Positions 24,937 through 37,061 of a stretch of DNA of 38,149 nucleotides are shown here, piece after piece. The notes beneath the pieces were generated by a model. It was not told the DNA's origin and searched no databases. It saw only the letters and a list, made by a program, of their open reading frames with translations. Source of the stretch: Lachnospiraceae bacterium. GTDB lineage: Bacteria; Bacillota; Clostridia; Lachnospirales; Lachnospiraceae. Positions within the stretch are counted from its first letter, which is position 1; every line of letters starts with the position of its first letter. The stretch spans positions 1 to 38,149 of the forward strand of contig SVFJ01000023.1 in assembly GCA_015056925.1 (NCBI GenBank). Direction: 5' to 3'. The position numbers and the translations under genes are program-made.

Positions 24937-27900
24937 TTAATGCACTCCTATCATTTTTATTAGTTCTTCATATGTATATATTATGTCTCCATATCCCGTA
25001 CGAAAAACCCCATCTTGCATATATATTGTTATATTTCTCCCTAAATACTGATATATATATTTTCCTGTTGTCACTCCATTTTTTAATGCTTGACGATATC
25101 CCATATTCAATGCTTGCATCACTTGATACTCTGTCCAACTTGCATCAAAAAATGTCTGATTTGCTATTTTTTCTTTAGCCACTTCTTCGCTCATATGCTG
25201 TAACTGATATGAAAATCTTGATGGCATATGTTTATTCATAGGATGTTTTAACTGTTTAGCGGTCAAAACATCATCAATTGAACTATCCCCATCTGCCATA
25301 TCCATCTGCAACCATGATATTACACCATTTGGCAGATTCTGTACGCCAAGATAGCGATACCTATCCAATCCCTGACGCACACCAAATGTCTTTACATAAT
25401 GAGTCAATGCCTGAAAGTTTGCAAGTATATACGGTGCTGCCTCTATTGCCCCTGCTGCAAACAACATAGTAATAATCAAAGCACCTTCTAAATACAAAGT
25501 ACTCATCACACGGCTAAAATCTATATACGAGGATAACGCATGCAAAAAGTTCATATCCGCTTCAGACAGTACCTTTCCACTAAAAAATCCGCTTTCTGTT
25601 CCGGTAGGAACCTCTACCCAATCCTCAGTTTCAAATATTCCTACATATCTAAAGTATTTGCTCTCTCTACCTGTAAGAACCTGAAATACTGCCTCTCGAA
25701 CCGCTCCTGATTTGTCATCCATATATATCTTAGAGCCTTCTGTGTTCATAAGTCCGATATAGCAAAGCTCTTCTATCGTAAAATCCTGGTTTCGATTCTT
25801 AGTATCACTGATAATATCATCCGAATAGATGGCTAGTGGTCTTGAATCTGCTAGCTCAACATCCATGAAATAATCATGTGCATCATGTTTTATATTATAC
25901 CATATTCTACCAGTATTAAACTTAATACAGCTATCATCTGATTCCACAACCACCGTATCATATTTCATCGGTTGTAAATCATCTATATCATCCAATCCAT
26001 CTCCATCACTGTCTGCCTTCGTTGGATTACTATAGATTGACCATGTATCAACCTCTTGCATTTCTCCAGTAAAAGGGTTTCTAACTGATACCTTATAGCT
26101 TCCCTTTAACTCTATAATGTCAGGTATACCATCATCATCTGTATCGACTGTGTCATCCCCCTCTGTCGGATTCTTGTCCAATCGTACTATTGAACCATCT
26201 GCCAATCTTATCCAGCAGCCTGTGTTAACCTCTTCTCCCATCAAAGAAATTAGTGGCTCTAATGCATCTGCAAAATTTTGCGAAATATTCGCAAGCACAC
26301 CTTCTGTTTCTATTACTAAATCCTCATAACAAGAATAGTAATATGCATTTGTTACAACTGACGCAGATATATCATTCTCTATCAATTCTACTATGGCATC
26401 TTCCATAGTTACATTTCCATCGCCTACGATACCATTTTTGTAGTCTGCATCTGTAACCATTATGATATACTTGTTAACGCCTGTTCTAAAGTCCATGTTC
26501 ATAGCACAGTAAAGTGCATCAACAGCCGACTCAGGACCATCACCACCACCACTGATTCCCAAAGTACCTACTTTACTTTTAAAAGCATTTACATCCGTGT
26601 ACCAATCGTAGCATTTTGTACTACCAACACCGTCCGCATAAATATCTCGATATTCCACCAACCCAAGACGGATATCTACCTTATTCTCTTCCAACTTTGC
26701 AACAAATGCATTAATATTATTTCTTACATTTGCAATTGCTCCCCACATAGAGCCTGTTGTATCTACAACAAATACGACATCAGCTTTACCTGCTTCTATA
26801 ATATTCCCTACATTTTCCCAGTCCATGAAGAAGAAATAGTTTGTCAGAGATACTACCATATACGTACTGTAATGCTCTACATTCGCTGAGATAGTAGCAT
26901 TTTCCACATCATATGTGGTTTCTAACAATTCCAGGGCATTTTCGTCATTATTGTACCACGCAACAGCCAAGTCACTTAAAGCATATTTTTCTAGTATTTC
27001 TTTACTAATCTGAAAAGATAACTTGCTGCTTGCAAATGTCATTTCATCATCATGAACAAACTCAAATGGTGTTCCCACTAACGCGTCAATATCTGTAATT
27101 ACCTTATCATGCTCGATAGCTTCTGCATATATCCTTCTGCTATAATCCCCTTGTCCTGTTATCTCTATCTTAGGCATAGTTCCCACAGCATCTAAACTAT
27201 ACTGATATATCGAATCCAATCTAACCTGTTGTGTTACAATCTCCTTACCATCAGCAATTCCATTGCCATCAGAATCAGATTTTAACGGATTGAGACCACT
27301 GGAAACCTCCGTTCCATCACTCATGCCATCCGCATCTGTATCCCAGTTTATGGGACTTGTACCATAGACCTTTACTTCCTCATAGTCTGTTAATCCATCT
27401 TCATCCGTATCTTTCACAAATGGATTAGAATCATATTCATATTCCTCAATCAGTGTTAATCCGTCACCATCAAAGTCATCCGACAGCCTAACATCATCGA
27501 TTGGCATATCACGCATCAACATATTCGGATAAATTGCTCTCTCCAAATATTCTTTGTCAATCTTACCGTCTGCCAAATCGGCATAGCTATCATCTACAAG
27601 TACATAAGTATATAACTGATAATTTGTAGGTGCATCTTCTTTCTGTCCGCCTTCCCCATTAAAGCCAAACGAAATAGTCTGTCCAACCTCTATGTTTTCA
27701 TTGTAGCCGGCATTTCTGATTACATAGTGATTACCTTCTGTTTCTTCTATCGTTGCATTCCATATACTTGTAATATCTCTATTAAAATCAAACTCCAGTA
27801 CCCAATCTTCTAATACAACTTCTGTATTATTTGTGATAGAAATTGTTGCAGAGTATCCACTTCCCCAATCACTTGCTAAAGAATATTCAATTGAATAATC

Positions 27901-28782
27901 CTCTGTTCCAATCTGTATGGTTTGTCCTATGATTTCATAACTTGTCGGAAAGCTGGAAAATTCGCCTGAACCACTAAAACCAAATTCCACATAGCTTCCT
28001 ACTGCTATATCTTGATTCCAGCCCGCATTCTTAATAGTGCAGCTTCCTTCTTCCGTTTGGTATATCTCTGCATTCCATATATTTACAATTTCGTAATTAG
28101 CATTCCACCTCAAATGCCAGTCATGTATTACCTCATCCCCTGCATTTTCAATTCTGACTGATGCATTATAGCCACCATCCCATGCGCTATCCAGTTTGAA
28201 AACAACACTAAAATTGTCTGCTTCATATACTGACTCTTCTGTACTCTCCTCAGTCGATGCAGCATCTTCCTCAGTCACTTCTTCTGTAGTACTCTCTACC
28301 ATGGTATCTTCTTCGACAAGAGTTTCATCTGTCAACGGCTCTTCCGTCCAAATTTCTTCACTTGAAAATACTTCAGTAGTCGTTTCATCAGATGCTGACA
28401 TATCAGTTTCGCAATCCTCTGTTGTAATTTCTTCACCTTCTGTTACTTTTGTTTCTGCAACTCCTGAACCATCTTCTGATGTTTCTATCTCGTCAGTGGC
28501 TGATTCCACTGTTGTTTCCCCTTCTATTACAGATGCCTCTTCTATCGTTACTTCTTCTGTATATACTACTGTAACACTCTCCGTTTCACATTCTGTTAAT
28601 ACGCCCTCTACACTCTCTCCTCTTAATGTTTCACTCTCTTTTTCAATCACTTCTTCTACTGCCGTAGATTCCATTCTTGATTCTACCTTCACCTCAGCTG
28701 CGTATGCTCTCGAATCAATCGTACTCGCAAACACACTCACTGCCAGTAAAAGTGCTAATGATTTTCTTACTGCTCTCTTCAT
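24937..28782 (-). CDS. Secreted polymorphic-toxin-like protein with tandem CBM2, TSP3 repeats and vWA domain
   Basis: 1281 residues. Order: signal peptide (1-28, MKRAVRKSLALLLAVSVFAS); Thr/Glu-rich stalk (33-187); two CBM2-like cellulose-binding modules (188-288 and 295-392, each with WDGGYNA or WGSGYSA, a WNA strand and an NAGxN motif); Asp-rich TSP3-type calcium repeats (430-515, DTDEDGLTDYEE); a linker domain; a vWA domain (665-850) with MIDAS DTTGSM at 674-679; a second TSP3 block (876-940); a pretoxin region with hydrophobic segment (1066-1195); and a variable tip (1206-1281, ending TGYGDIIYTYEELIKMIG). There is no LPxTG anchor. The pretoxin is duplicated downstream and an immunity-like gene follows at 2 bp. 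I infer a toxin whose short tip may be a nuclease of the BECR type; that last point is weak. Confidence 0.78.
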   Translation of the reverse strand: MKRAVRKSLALLLAVSVFASTIDSRAYAAEVKVESRMESTAVEEVIEKESETLRGESVEGVLTECETESVTVVYTEEVTIEEASVIEGETTVESATDEIETSEDGSGVAETKVTEGEEITTEDCETDMSASDETTTEVFSSEEIWTEEPLTDETLVEEDTMVESTTEEVTEEDAASTEESTEESVYEADNFSVVFKLDSAWDGGYNASVRIENAGDEVIHDWHLRWNANYEIVNIWNAEIYQTEEGSCTIKNAGWNQDIAVGSYVEFGFSGSGEFSSFPTSYEIIGQTIQIGTEDYSIEYSLASDWGSGYSATISITNNTEVVLEDWVLEFDFNRDITSIWNATIEETEGNHYVIRNAGYNENIEVGQTISFGFNGEGGQKEDAPTNYQLYTYVLVDDSYADLADGKIDKEYLERAIYPNMLMRDMPIDDVRLSDDFDGDGLTLIEEYEYDSNPFVKDTDEDGLTDYEEVKVYGTSPINWDTDADGMSDGTEVSSGLNPLKSDSDGNGIADGKEIVTQQVRLDSIYQYSLDAVGTMPKIEITGQGDYSRRIYAEAIEHDKVITDIDALVGTPFEFVHDDEMTFASSKLSFQISKEILEKYALSDLAVAWYNNDENALELLETTYDVENATISANVEHYSTYMVVSLTNYFFFMDWENVGNIIEAGKADVVFVVDTTGSMWGAIANVRNNINAFVAKLEENKVDIRLGLVEYRDIYADGVGSTKCYDWYTDVNAFKSKVGTLGISGGGDGPESAVDALYCAMNMDFRTGVNKYIIMVTDADYKNGIVGDGNVTMEDAIVELIENDISASVVTNAYYYSCYEDLVIETEGVLANISQNFADALEPLISLMGEEVNTGCWIRLADGSIVRLDKNPTEGDDTVDTDDDGIPDIIELKGSYKVSVRNPFTGEMQEVDTWSIYSNPTKADSDGDGLDDIDDLQPMKYDTVVVESDDSCIKFNTGRIWYNIKHDAHDYFMDVELADSRPLAIYSDDIISDTKNRNQDFTIEELCYIGLMNTEGSKIYMDDKSGAVREAVFQVLTGRESKYFRYVGIFETEDWVEVPTGTESGFFSGKVLSEADMNFLHALSSYIDFSRVMSTLYLEGALIITMLFAAGAIEAAPYILANFQALTHYVKTFGVRQGLDRYRYLGVQNLPNGVISWLQMDMADGDSSIDDVLTAKQLKHPMNKHMPSRFSYQLQHMSEEVAKEKIANQTFFDASWTEYQVMQALNMGYRQALKNGVTTGKYIYQYLGRNITIYMQDGVFRTGYGDIIYTYEELIKMIGVH
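25201..25610 (-). repeat. Direct repeat, copy 2 (pretoxin segment within the large toxin gene)
   Basis: The parental copy of the 410-bp segment also present at 22806-23215. It encodes residues 1058-1194 of the toxin, and similarity ends abruptly where the tip begins. Confidence 0.9.
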
Positions 28783-28958
28783 TTGTAATCCTTTCTGTCT
28801 TATATATTCTGCCCTTTCGAAATGCCTATTTCCTTTATCTCCTTTCCGACACTCCGAATAACAATTTACTATATTGTATAAAAAAACACAATACTTGAAT
28901 AAATATTATGTTCGTCAATATATAATTCAATATTTTCCATCTATAGGTAAACAGTCCA
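28783..28958 (-). promoter_or_regulatory. AT-rich upstream region of the toxin gene
   Basis: About 175 bp. AAAGGA lies 6 bases ahead of the ATG. TTGAAT and TAATAT, 16 bp apart (about 28928-28901), are the best promoter candidate, but other AT-rich pairs exist, so the choice is uncertain. Confidence 0.35.
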
Positions 28959-28994
28959 AAAAACGACTCATGAATAAACATTCAAAAGTCGTTT
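28959..28994 (-). terminator. Terminator after the small protein at 29015
   Basis: AAACGACT (28961-28968) pairs with AGTCGTTT (28987-28994), with an inner TGAAT/ATTCA pair, followed on the minus strand by six T. It separates this gene from the toxin locus. Confidence 0.82.
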
Positions 28995-29014
28995 CCCGCA
29001 CACAATATTCTCAA

Positions 29015-29434
29015 CTAAAAGAAGTAATAACTCTTCCGCTTCTTCCTTCTCTTCAATATCTCATAGTACAGAAGCACCGTAACTAATTCTCTTATCCACG
29101 GCTTGCGAGTCTGCCAATCCTCCATTGACATCATCGGCTCCTGTGTCGTTTCTGTATTTTCCCTATCCATTTCTTCTGTTTCTATCAGCTGCATAATACT
29201 ATTCACCAGCTGCTCTAACTGCCATTTATCAGGATACTGGTCGTATATCATACTACCATCATAGTCTACTCTATTAAGTAAATCGAAGATTTTTACCTGA
29301 TATCTCTTGGCATACATCGGATACATCTGCTGCAGATACTCCAAATCCTCCAGCATCTGGTCCTCATTCATCTGATTCCAGTCCTGATATCTTGGGAATC
29401 CCGAATAAAAAGGGAACGCTCTTTGATAATCCAT
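29015..29434 (-). CDS. Unrecognised small protein
   Basis: A 139-residue protein, without signal peptide. The N-terminus is rich in aromatic residues and proline (FPFYSGFPRYQDW), followed by an acidic helical core (MLEDLEYLQQMYPMYAKRYQ and YDGSMIYDQYPDKWQLEQLV), a Thr/Glu linker and a short hydrophobic helix near the C-terminus (IRELVTVLLYYEIL) ending in RRKKRKSYYFF. I have seen similar proteins in clostridia without known function; a role in the spore or at the membrane would be a guess. It is a single-gene unit with a hairpin-rich leader upstream and a terminator downstream, lying between the ATP synthase operon and the toxin locus. Confidence 0.65.
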   Translation of the reverse strand: MDYQRAFPFYSGFPRYQDWNQMNEDQMLEDLEYLQQMYPMYAKRYQVKIFDLLNRVDYDGSMIYDQYPDKWQLEQLVNSIMQLIETEEMDRENTETTQEPMMSMEDWQTRKPWIRELVTVLLYYEILKRRKKRKSYYFF

Positions 29435-29489
29435 GCTTGTTACCTCGCTTTTTGATTATCATATGCATTCCCTTTGCTATTTGTTCATT

Positions 29490-29565
29490 ATCGTAATTAT
29501 TCAGTACCTTCATAATTACGATGCAAAAATCCATTAATAATCGCCTTTGGCGATGGGATTTTTGC
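29490..29565 (-). repeat. Nested and simple hairpin pair downstream of atpC
   Basis: A nested hairpin (outer GCAAAAATCC at 29523-29532 with 29556-29565; inner ATCGCC at 29540-29545 with 29549-29554) is followed by a second stem (ATCGTAATTAT at 29490-29500 with 29512-29522). It may end the atp operon or sit in the leader of the 29434 gene. There is no T tract, so termination is doubtful. The design matches the ileS leader cluster. Confidence 0.7.
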
Positions 29566-29628
29566 TTATTGACTCATTTTCTTACGGTCTCAGCAGCAAA
29601 TGCTTCGACCTACCTGAACAGTTACTCA

Positions 29629-30033
29629 TCATCTTAATTCCGAAACACGGATTCGTGTAATAGAACGTCTCAGAGCTGCCTCCGCTCTAATCATATCAAT
29701 GTCGGAGCCGCCGCTGGAAAGTCTGCCTTGCGCTCTTTCCCTTGCTGCCTCTGCTCTGTTTTCATCGATTTCACCCGGCCACTCTATGATTTCTGCAAGA
29801 ATAGTTACCTCCTCAGGTAAAATCTGTACGAAGCCTGCATGCAATGCCGCATGTCTTACTTCTCCGCCCTGAGTGATTTTCAGTACTCCCGGCTTCACGA
29901 TAACCGTAAGTGGCACGTGATTCGGATAAATACCTAATTCACCCTCCGTTGTATTGAATTCCACCATATCTACGTCTTCATTAAAGAATTCGCGGTCAGG
30001 TGTTACAATTGTTAATTTCATTTTCTCCGCCAT
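29629..30033 (-). CDS. atpC: ATP synthase F1 epsilon subunit
   Basis: 134 residues, the usual length. The N-terminal beta-sandwich begins KLTIVTPDREFFNEDVDMVE and includes GELGIYPNHVPL, the conserved epsilon signature. The C-terminal two-helix hairpin (ENRAEAARERAQGRL and AEAALRRSITRIRVSELR) can inhibit ATP hydrolysis. Epsilon links the gamma shaft to the c ring. It is the last gene of the operon, 12 bp after atpD. Confidence 0.96.
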   Translation of the reverse strand: MAEKMKLTIVTPDREFFNEDVDMVEFNTTEGELGIYPNHVPLTVIVKPGVLKITQGGEVRHAALHAGFVQILPEEVTILAEIIEWPGEIDENRAEAARERAQGRLSSGGSDIDMIRAEAALRRSITRIRVSELR

Positions 30034-30045
30034 GATATCACCCCT

Positions 30046-31461
<1,416 letters not shown>

Positions 31462-31491
31462 TTAGTTATCGATAATTGCAACGGCTTATCT

Positions 31492-31521
31492 CATAAGATT
31501 GCTATCCGGCAATCTTTTATG
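31492..31521 (-). repeat. Hairpin between atpG and atpD
   Basis: AAGATTGC (31495-31502) pairs with GCAATCTT (31509-31516), overlapping the end of atpG. It lies upstream of the atpD ribosome binding site and has no T tract; it may tune or protect the atpD message. Confidence 0.65.
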
Positions 31522-32371
31522 AAATTGCCTCTGCGCCTGCTATAATCTCTGTTAATTCCTGAGTAATTGAACCCTGACGTGCTCTGTTATACAACAGTGA
31601 AAGCTTACTAATCATTTCTTCAGCATTGCTTGTTGCTGAATCCATTGCCTGCATTCTGGCACCATTTTCACTGGCTACAGACTCTATCATTGCTCCATAT
31701 ATCAGACTTGTAATATATTTTGGTATAATCAACTCAACAGCTTCCTCTGTTTCAGGCTCAAATTCCAATATCGCTTTATCGTCGTCGTTTCTCTCGTCTT
31801 CTATCTTAATAGGTAAAAGCTTGAGCAAGGTCGGAATATGCGTCACAGTATTCTTAAATGCTGTGTATGCAACATAAATCTCTCCGATTTCGCCTGCCGC
31901 AAAGTCATCCAGCACCTTCTTACTGATTTTCATTGCATCTGCATAAATCGGCTCTTCAATGGCATCAGAATAATCCTCGCCCATCTCGTAACCTAATCTT
32001 GCAAATGCATCCTTACCCTTTCTACCTACAGAATAGATGATAATATCATCCTTATCGAAGTCCTCATTATTTTTAATCAACTTCACAATATTGGAATTAT
32101 ATCCACCGGCAAGTCCCCTGTTACCTGTAATAACGATAACACCCTTCTTCTTGGACTGGCTTGGCTGCAAAAACGGATGGTTAATCTCACCTGCCCTTGA
32201 CAGCATGGAAACAACTGTGTCATACATACATCTAAAATATGTCTTGGAGCGTTCCGCACGTCCCTTAGAACGCTGGAGTTTAACAGTAGAAACAAGCTTC
32301 ATGGCCTTCGTAATCTGCTGTGTACTTTGTACAGAGCCTTTACGCCTCTTAATGTCTCTCATTGAAGCCAT
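31517..32371 (-). CDS. atpG: ATP synthase F1 gamma subunit
   Basis: 284 residues, the central shaft. The N-terminal helix MASMRDIKRRKGSVQSTQQI with TKAMKLVSTVKLQRSK and the C-terminal LSLLYNRARQGSITQELTEI are the conserved coiled-coil ends that rotate inside the head. GNRGLAGGYNSN is the typical central motif. It follows atpA by 14 bp. Confidence 0.97.
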   Translation of the reverse strand: MASMRDIKRRKGSVQSTQQITKAMKLVSTVKLQRSKGRAERSKTYFRCMYDTVVSMLSRAGEINHPFLQPSQSKKKGVIVITGNRGLAGGYNSNIVKLIKNNEDFDKDDIIIYSVGRKGKDAFARLGYEMGEDYSDAIEEPIYADAMKISKKVLDDFAAGEIGEIYVAYTAFKNTVTHIPTLLKLLPIKIEDERNDDDKAILEFEPETEEAVELIIPKYITSLIYGAMIESVASENGARMQAMDSATSNAEEMISKLSLLYNRARQGSITQELTEIIAGAEAIS

Positions 32372-32385
32372 AAGAAAACTCCTTT

Positions 32386-33918
<1,533 letters not shown>

Positions 33919-33939
33919 CTAACACTATTACTTCCTATG

Positions 33940-34488
33940 TTAAGCAAGCTGAATCGCTAATAATTCTCTTTCCAGCTTCTCTAACTTTGTACGAATACTG
34001 CTATCCACAACTCTGTCACCCATTCGGATTACCATGCCTCCAATCAGAGACTCATCCACTGTATAGTGACATTCGATTTTCTCATACTTTGTGGTAGCCA
34101 ACAGACGATTTTCCACATCTGTACGTTCTTTATCCTGTAACGGAATTGCAGTTGTGACATATGCCGTACCAATATTGCTATACTCTTTGATTCTGTCAAT
34201 GACATATACCAATATTGATGTAATCTCTGTGTATCTGTCCTTCTCTATAATGGTTACAAGAAATCCTAACAATTCTTTTGAAATCTTATCCTTGAAGACA
34301 TTCTCCACCACCTGAAGCTTCTCTTCCTTTGGAATCTTTGGATGATTCATGAATCTGTCAAATTCCTTATTCTCTTCCAATACCTGAAGAACAGCAGATA
34401 CCTCTTCTAAGAAGAGACCTGTTTTATTCACTTCCACAGCAAGCTCAAACAACGCATCTCCGTATGTTTTGGAAACTAGCTTAGCCAT
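33940..34488 (-). CDS. atpH: ATP synthase F1 delta subunit
   Basis: 182 residues. It begins MAKLVSKTYGDALFELAVEV, the conserved delta start, and ends with the beta strand segment ESLIGGMVIRMGDRVVDSSI plus RTKLEKLEREL. Delta joins the peripheral b stalk to the top of the F1 head. Its start overlaps the end of atpF by 13 bp, so translation is coupled. Confidence 0.95.
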   Translation of the reverse strand: MAKLVSKTYGDALFELAVEVNKTGLFLEEVSAVLQVLEENKEFDRFMNHPKIPKEEKLQVVENVFKDKISKELLGFLVTIIEKDRYTEITSILVYVIDRIKEYSNIGTAYVTTAIPLQDKERTDVENRLLATTKYEKIECHYTVDESLIGGMVIRMGDRVVDSSIRTKLEKLERELLAIQLA

Positions 34489-35039
34489 GTACTATCACCT
34501 ATTTCTTTCAAAGTCTCTTCAATAAGTTGATGCTGTGCATTTGTATCAATATTCGTCTGAACAATCTTAGCTGCCATAACAGATGCAACTGCAATCATTT
34601 CGCGCTTCACTTCATCTGTTACCTTCTGCTTCTCGAGTTCAGCCTCTACCTTGGCTCTCTCAACAATCTTAGCAGCGTTGTCCTTTGCCTCGGCAATAAT
34701 CTTTGCCTCGTTTTCCAATCCACGCTTTCTTGCATCTGCCAGAATGGCTTCTGCTTCCTTATCAGCCTGCGCCAACAACGCTTCATATTTTGCTTTTTCT
34801 TCTGCAGCGGACTTCTTATCATCCTCTGCTGTCTGCAAATCTGTTTTAATTCTTTCCTGTCTGTCCTGTAACATCTTTCTTACCGGATTGAACAGGAAAT
34901 GTGATGCAAACATGAACAAGAAGAACATTGCAATAATCATGAGCACTGCGTCAGCAATCAGCTGAAAATTTAAATCAAATAAATAATTAAGCCCTACCTC
35001 TTCTGTCGCAAGTATATAATTCATGCTTTGTGCTTCCAA
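34476..35039 (-). CDS. atpF: ATP synthase F0 b subunit (TTG start)
   Basis: 187 residues, the peripheral stalk. One N-terminal membrane helix (LIADAVLMIIAMFFLFMF, about residues 27-44) is followed by PVRKMLQDRQERI and a long Ala/Glu/Lys coiled coil. I place the start at a TTG at 35039 because AGGAGG lies 8 bases ahead; the ATG five codons in (35024) lacks its own site. A 10-bp hairpin precedes the ribosome binding site. Confidence 0.93.
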   Translation of the reverse strand: MEAQSMNYILATEEVGLNYLFDLNFQLIADAVLMIIAMFFLFMFASHFLFNPVRKMLQDRQERIKTDLQTAEDDKKSAAEEKAKYEALLAQADKEAEAILADARKRGLENEAKIIAEAKDNAAKIVERAKVEAELEKQKVTDEVKREMIAVASVMAAKIVQTNIDTNAQHQLIEETLKEIGDSTWLS

Positions 35040-35058
35040 GCTTTTAGCCTCCTTTCTT

Positions 35059-35082
35059 CTATCATTCTTTATAGAATGATAG
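35059..35082 (-). repeat. Hairpin between atpE and atpF
   Basis: A 10-bp perfect stem, CTATCATTCT (35059-35068) with 35073-35082, and a 4-base loop directly upstream of the atpF ribosome binding site. It lacks a T tract. Confidence 0.75.
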
Positions 35083-35127
35083 TATGTTATTCCATTCGAT
35101 ATTTGTATACCGAAAAACTTTCCTTAA

Positions 35128-35493
<366 letters not shown>

Positions 35494-35516
35494 TATTAGT
35501 TTTTCTTAATATGTTG

Positions 35517-36233
35517 TTATCCTTCGATAGCATTGTTGATGTATGTCATTGTCAACATACAGAATACGTAAGTTTGAATTGCTCCTGAGAACAAGTCAAA
35601 GTATACATGGAGTGCTGCCGGCCATGCCGTCGCAATCATACCGAGCAATCCATAAATAAGTGCCATCATTACCGTTCCTGATAATACGTTTGCAAACAGA
35701 CGCAATGACAAGGAAATCGGTACTGCAATATCACCAATAATGTTAATCGGTGCCCAAATCGGCCATGGATCGCACAATCCCTTAATGACACCTGATACCT
35801 TCTGATACTTAAACTTATTAAACGTAATCAACGTAAAGGTAATCAAACCAAGTGCCAGTGTTACACCGTAGTCTGCTGTCGGCGGTCTTAAGCCAAACAA
35901 GCCCGAAATATTACTGAGCAGAATAAACATGAATAGGCAGCCGATATAGTTTGCAAATGCCGTTGCATTCTTACCCATAACGCCCTTAATCATGCCGTCT
36001 AACATCTCGACAATCAGCTCAACTACGTTCTGGAAAGCTCCAGGGACCTCCGTTGCACGTTTCACTGCCCGATTCGCCAATAAACAGAAAATCATTATGA
36101 TTGCCATTACAATCAATAAGCAGACATGCGTTGTCGTTATCCACACCTTCTGACCAAAGATTTCATACTGGAATATACCATGTATCATAAAATCAATGTC
36201 TGCGGAAGCAGATAACAGGATTCCTGTTCCCAT
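35517..36233 (-). CDS. atpB: ATP synthase F0 a subunit
   Basis: 238 residues with five or six membrane helices. It carries the essential Arg in ISLSLRLFANVLSG, which faces the c-ring carboxylate, and the C-terminal helix AIQTYVFCMLTMTYINNAI. It forms the ion half-channels with the c ring. The ATG at 36233 has a perfect AAGGAGGTGA ribosome binding site. It lies 27 bp after atpI. Confidence 0.96.
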   Translation of the reverse strand: MGTGILLSASADIDFMIHGIFQYEIFGQKVWITTTHVCLLIVMAIIMIFCLLANRAVKRATEVPGAFQNVVELIVEMLDGMIKGVMGKNATAFANYIGCLFMFILLSNISGLFGLRPPTADYGVTLALGLITFTLITFNKFKYQKVSGVIKGLCDPWPIWAPINIIGDIAVPISLSLRLFANVLSGTVMMALIYGLLGMIATAWPAALHVYFDLFSGAIQTYVFCMLTMTYINNAIEG

Positions 36234-36260
36234 AAACTCACCTCCTTAATTCTATTTCTA

Positions 36261-36668
36261 CTATTCAATTGTCTTTTGATTCTTTGTGAAACATTTTGCC
36301 AAAAGCGGTTGCATGTACGCAGACACCTTTAATCCCATCATTCCAACAAAAGCAGCAATGGGATTTCCAATATTTGTCATCATTAATATAGCCAGTATAA
36401 TAACAACAACTACATATCGGATGACATTCTGTGCCACAACTGTTTTTTGCGCCCCATTCTCGCCTAACTCTACGGCATTATTTAAAACCCGCGCCATGTG
36501 ATAAGCCATGAACAAAGCTGTCAGTACCCCTATCCAGAGCCCAATACTGAAATTCGCCTTATCTGTTGTCAGAAAGATTCCTACCAGCTGGCAAATTCCT
36601 CCAAACAGGATAATTCCTGCCATCAGCCCCGGTAGAGCAGTGTTAATACATGAAAGTCTTCTAATCAT
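36261..36668 (-). CDS. atpI: ATP synthase subunit I-like membrane protein
   Basis: 135 residues with four hydrophobic segments (LPGLMAGIILFGGICQLVGI; SIGLWIGVLTALFMAYHMAR; VIRYVVVVIILAILMM; IAAFVGMMGLKVSAYMQPLL). This layout, position ahead of atpB and length match the ATP synthase I family, which helps assemble the c ring or handle ions during assembly. Its ATG overlaps the stop of atpZ by 4 bp (ATGA), so the two are coupled. Confidence 0.85.
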   Translation of the reverse strand: MIRRLSCINTALPGLMAGIILFGGICQLVGIFLTTDKANFSIGLWIGVLTALFMAYHMARVLNNAVELGENGAQKTVVAQNVIRYVVVVIILAILMMTNIGNPIAAFVGMMGLKVSAYMQPLLAKCFTKNQKTIE

Positions 36669-36898
36669 CTTTCCTTTTCCTCATCTTTGTCTTGATAGAT
36701 TTTTCTCGCCAGAATAAAAATATTCCGAAATCCAGCCAAAGCACCGACAAAAAATAATACAACGAACCAATAGCCGGTATCGATTTTCTTATCAATATAC
36801 CAACCAACTACGGAACATAAAAAGATAGGCACCAGCATGGTAATTCCAAACTGAGAAATCATTGTTAATGACTGAAAAACTGATTTATTATACTTCAC
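36665..36898 (-). CDS. atpZ: AtpZ/AtpI-type small membrane protein
   Basis: 77 residues with two membrane helices (ITMLVPIFLCSVVGWYID and YWFVVLFFVGALAGFRNIFI), the pattern of the F0F1-ATPase gene-1 (AtpZ) family; GWYIDKKIDTGYW is the usual turn. These proteins are linked to ion uptake or complex assembly. The start is GTG at 36898, preceded by GGAAAGG about 12 bases upstream. It is the first gene of the operon. Confidence 0.85.
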   Translation of the reverse strand: MKYNKSVFQSLTMISQFGITMLVPIFLCSVVGWYIDKKIDTGYWFVVLFFVGALAGFRNIFILARKIYQDKDEEKER

Positions 36899-36942
36899 TT
36901 TGTAACCATACCTTTCCGAATCATTTTACATACCTAATATAA

Positions 36943-36971
36943 ATTATACAGAAATTGCAGAAATCTGTCTA
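36943..36971 (-). promoter_or_regulatory. Promoter of the atp operon
   Basis: TAGACA (36971-36966) and a consensus TATAAT (36948-36943) on the minus strand with 17-bp spacing, 45 bp ahead of atpZ. This is the only clear promoter before the ten-gene operon. Confidence 0.82.
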
Positions 36972-37061
36972 GAGAATGGATATTTTTTCTTGTTTTTTAT
37001 CCACAATTATAACTTCTCTTGACTTCTCTGTGTTGAGCACAAAATTACACAGTTCGCAAAT

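Noticed and set aside
26117-28500. Repeated GATGG/ATCACCATC-type segments resembling a short DNA repeat
   Set aside because: They encode the Asp-rich calcium repeats of the toxin protein and do not form a regular DNA repeat or CRISPR array.
28196-28861. 221-codon plus-strand frame rich in Ser, Val and Thr
   Set aside because: It is the antisense shadow of the Thr/Glu-rich stalk of the toxin, whose repetitive codons keep the opposite frame open.
36899-37061. Possible small RNA or replication-related box (TTATCCACA occurs at about 37007-37015)
   Set aside because: A single DnaA-box-like nonamer is expected by chance, and no cluster, dnaA or dnaN gene is near.
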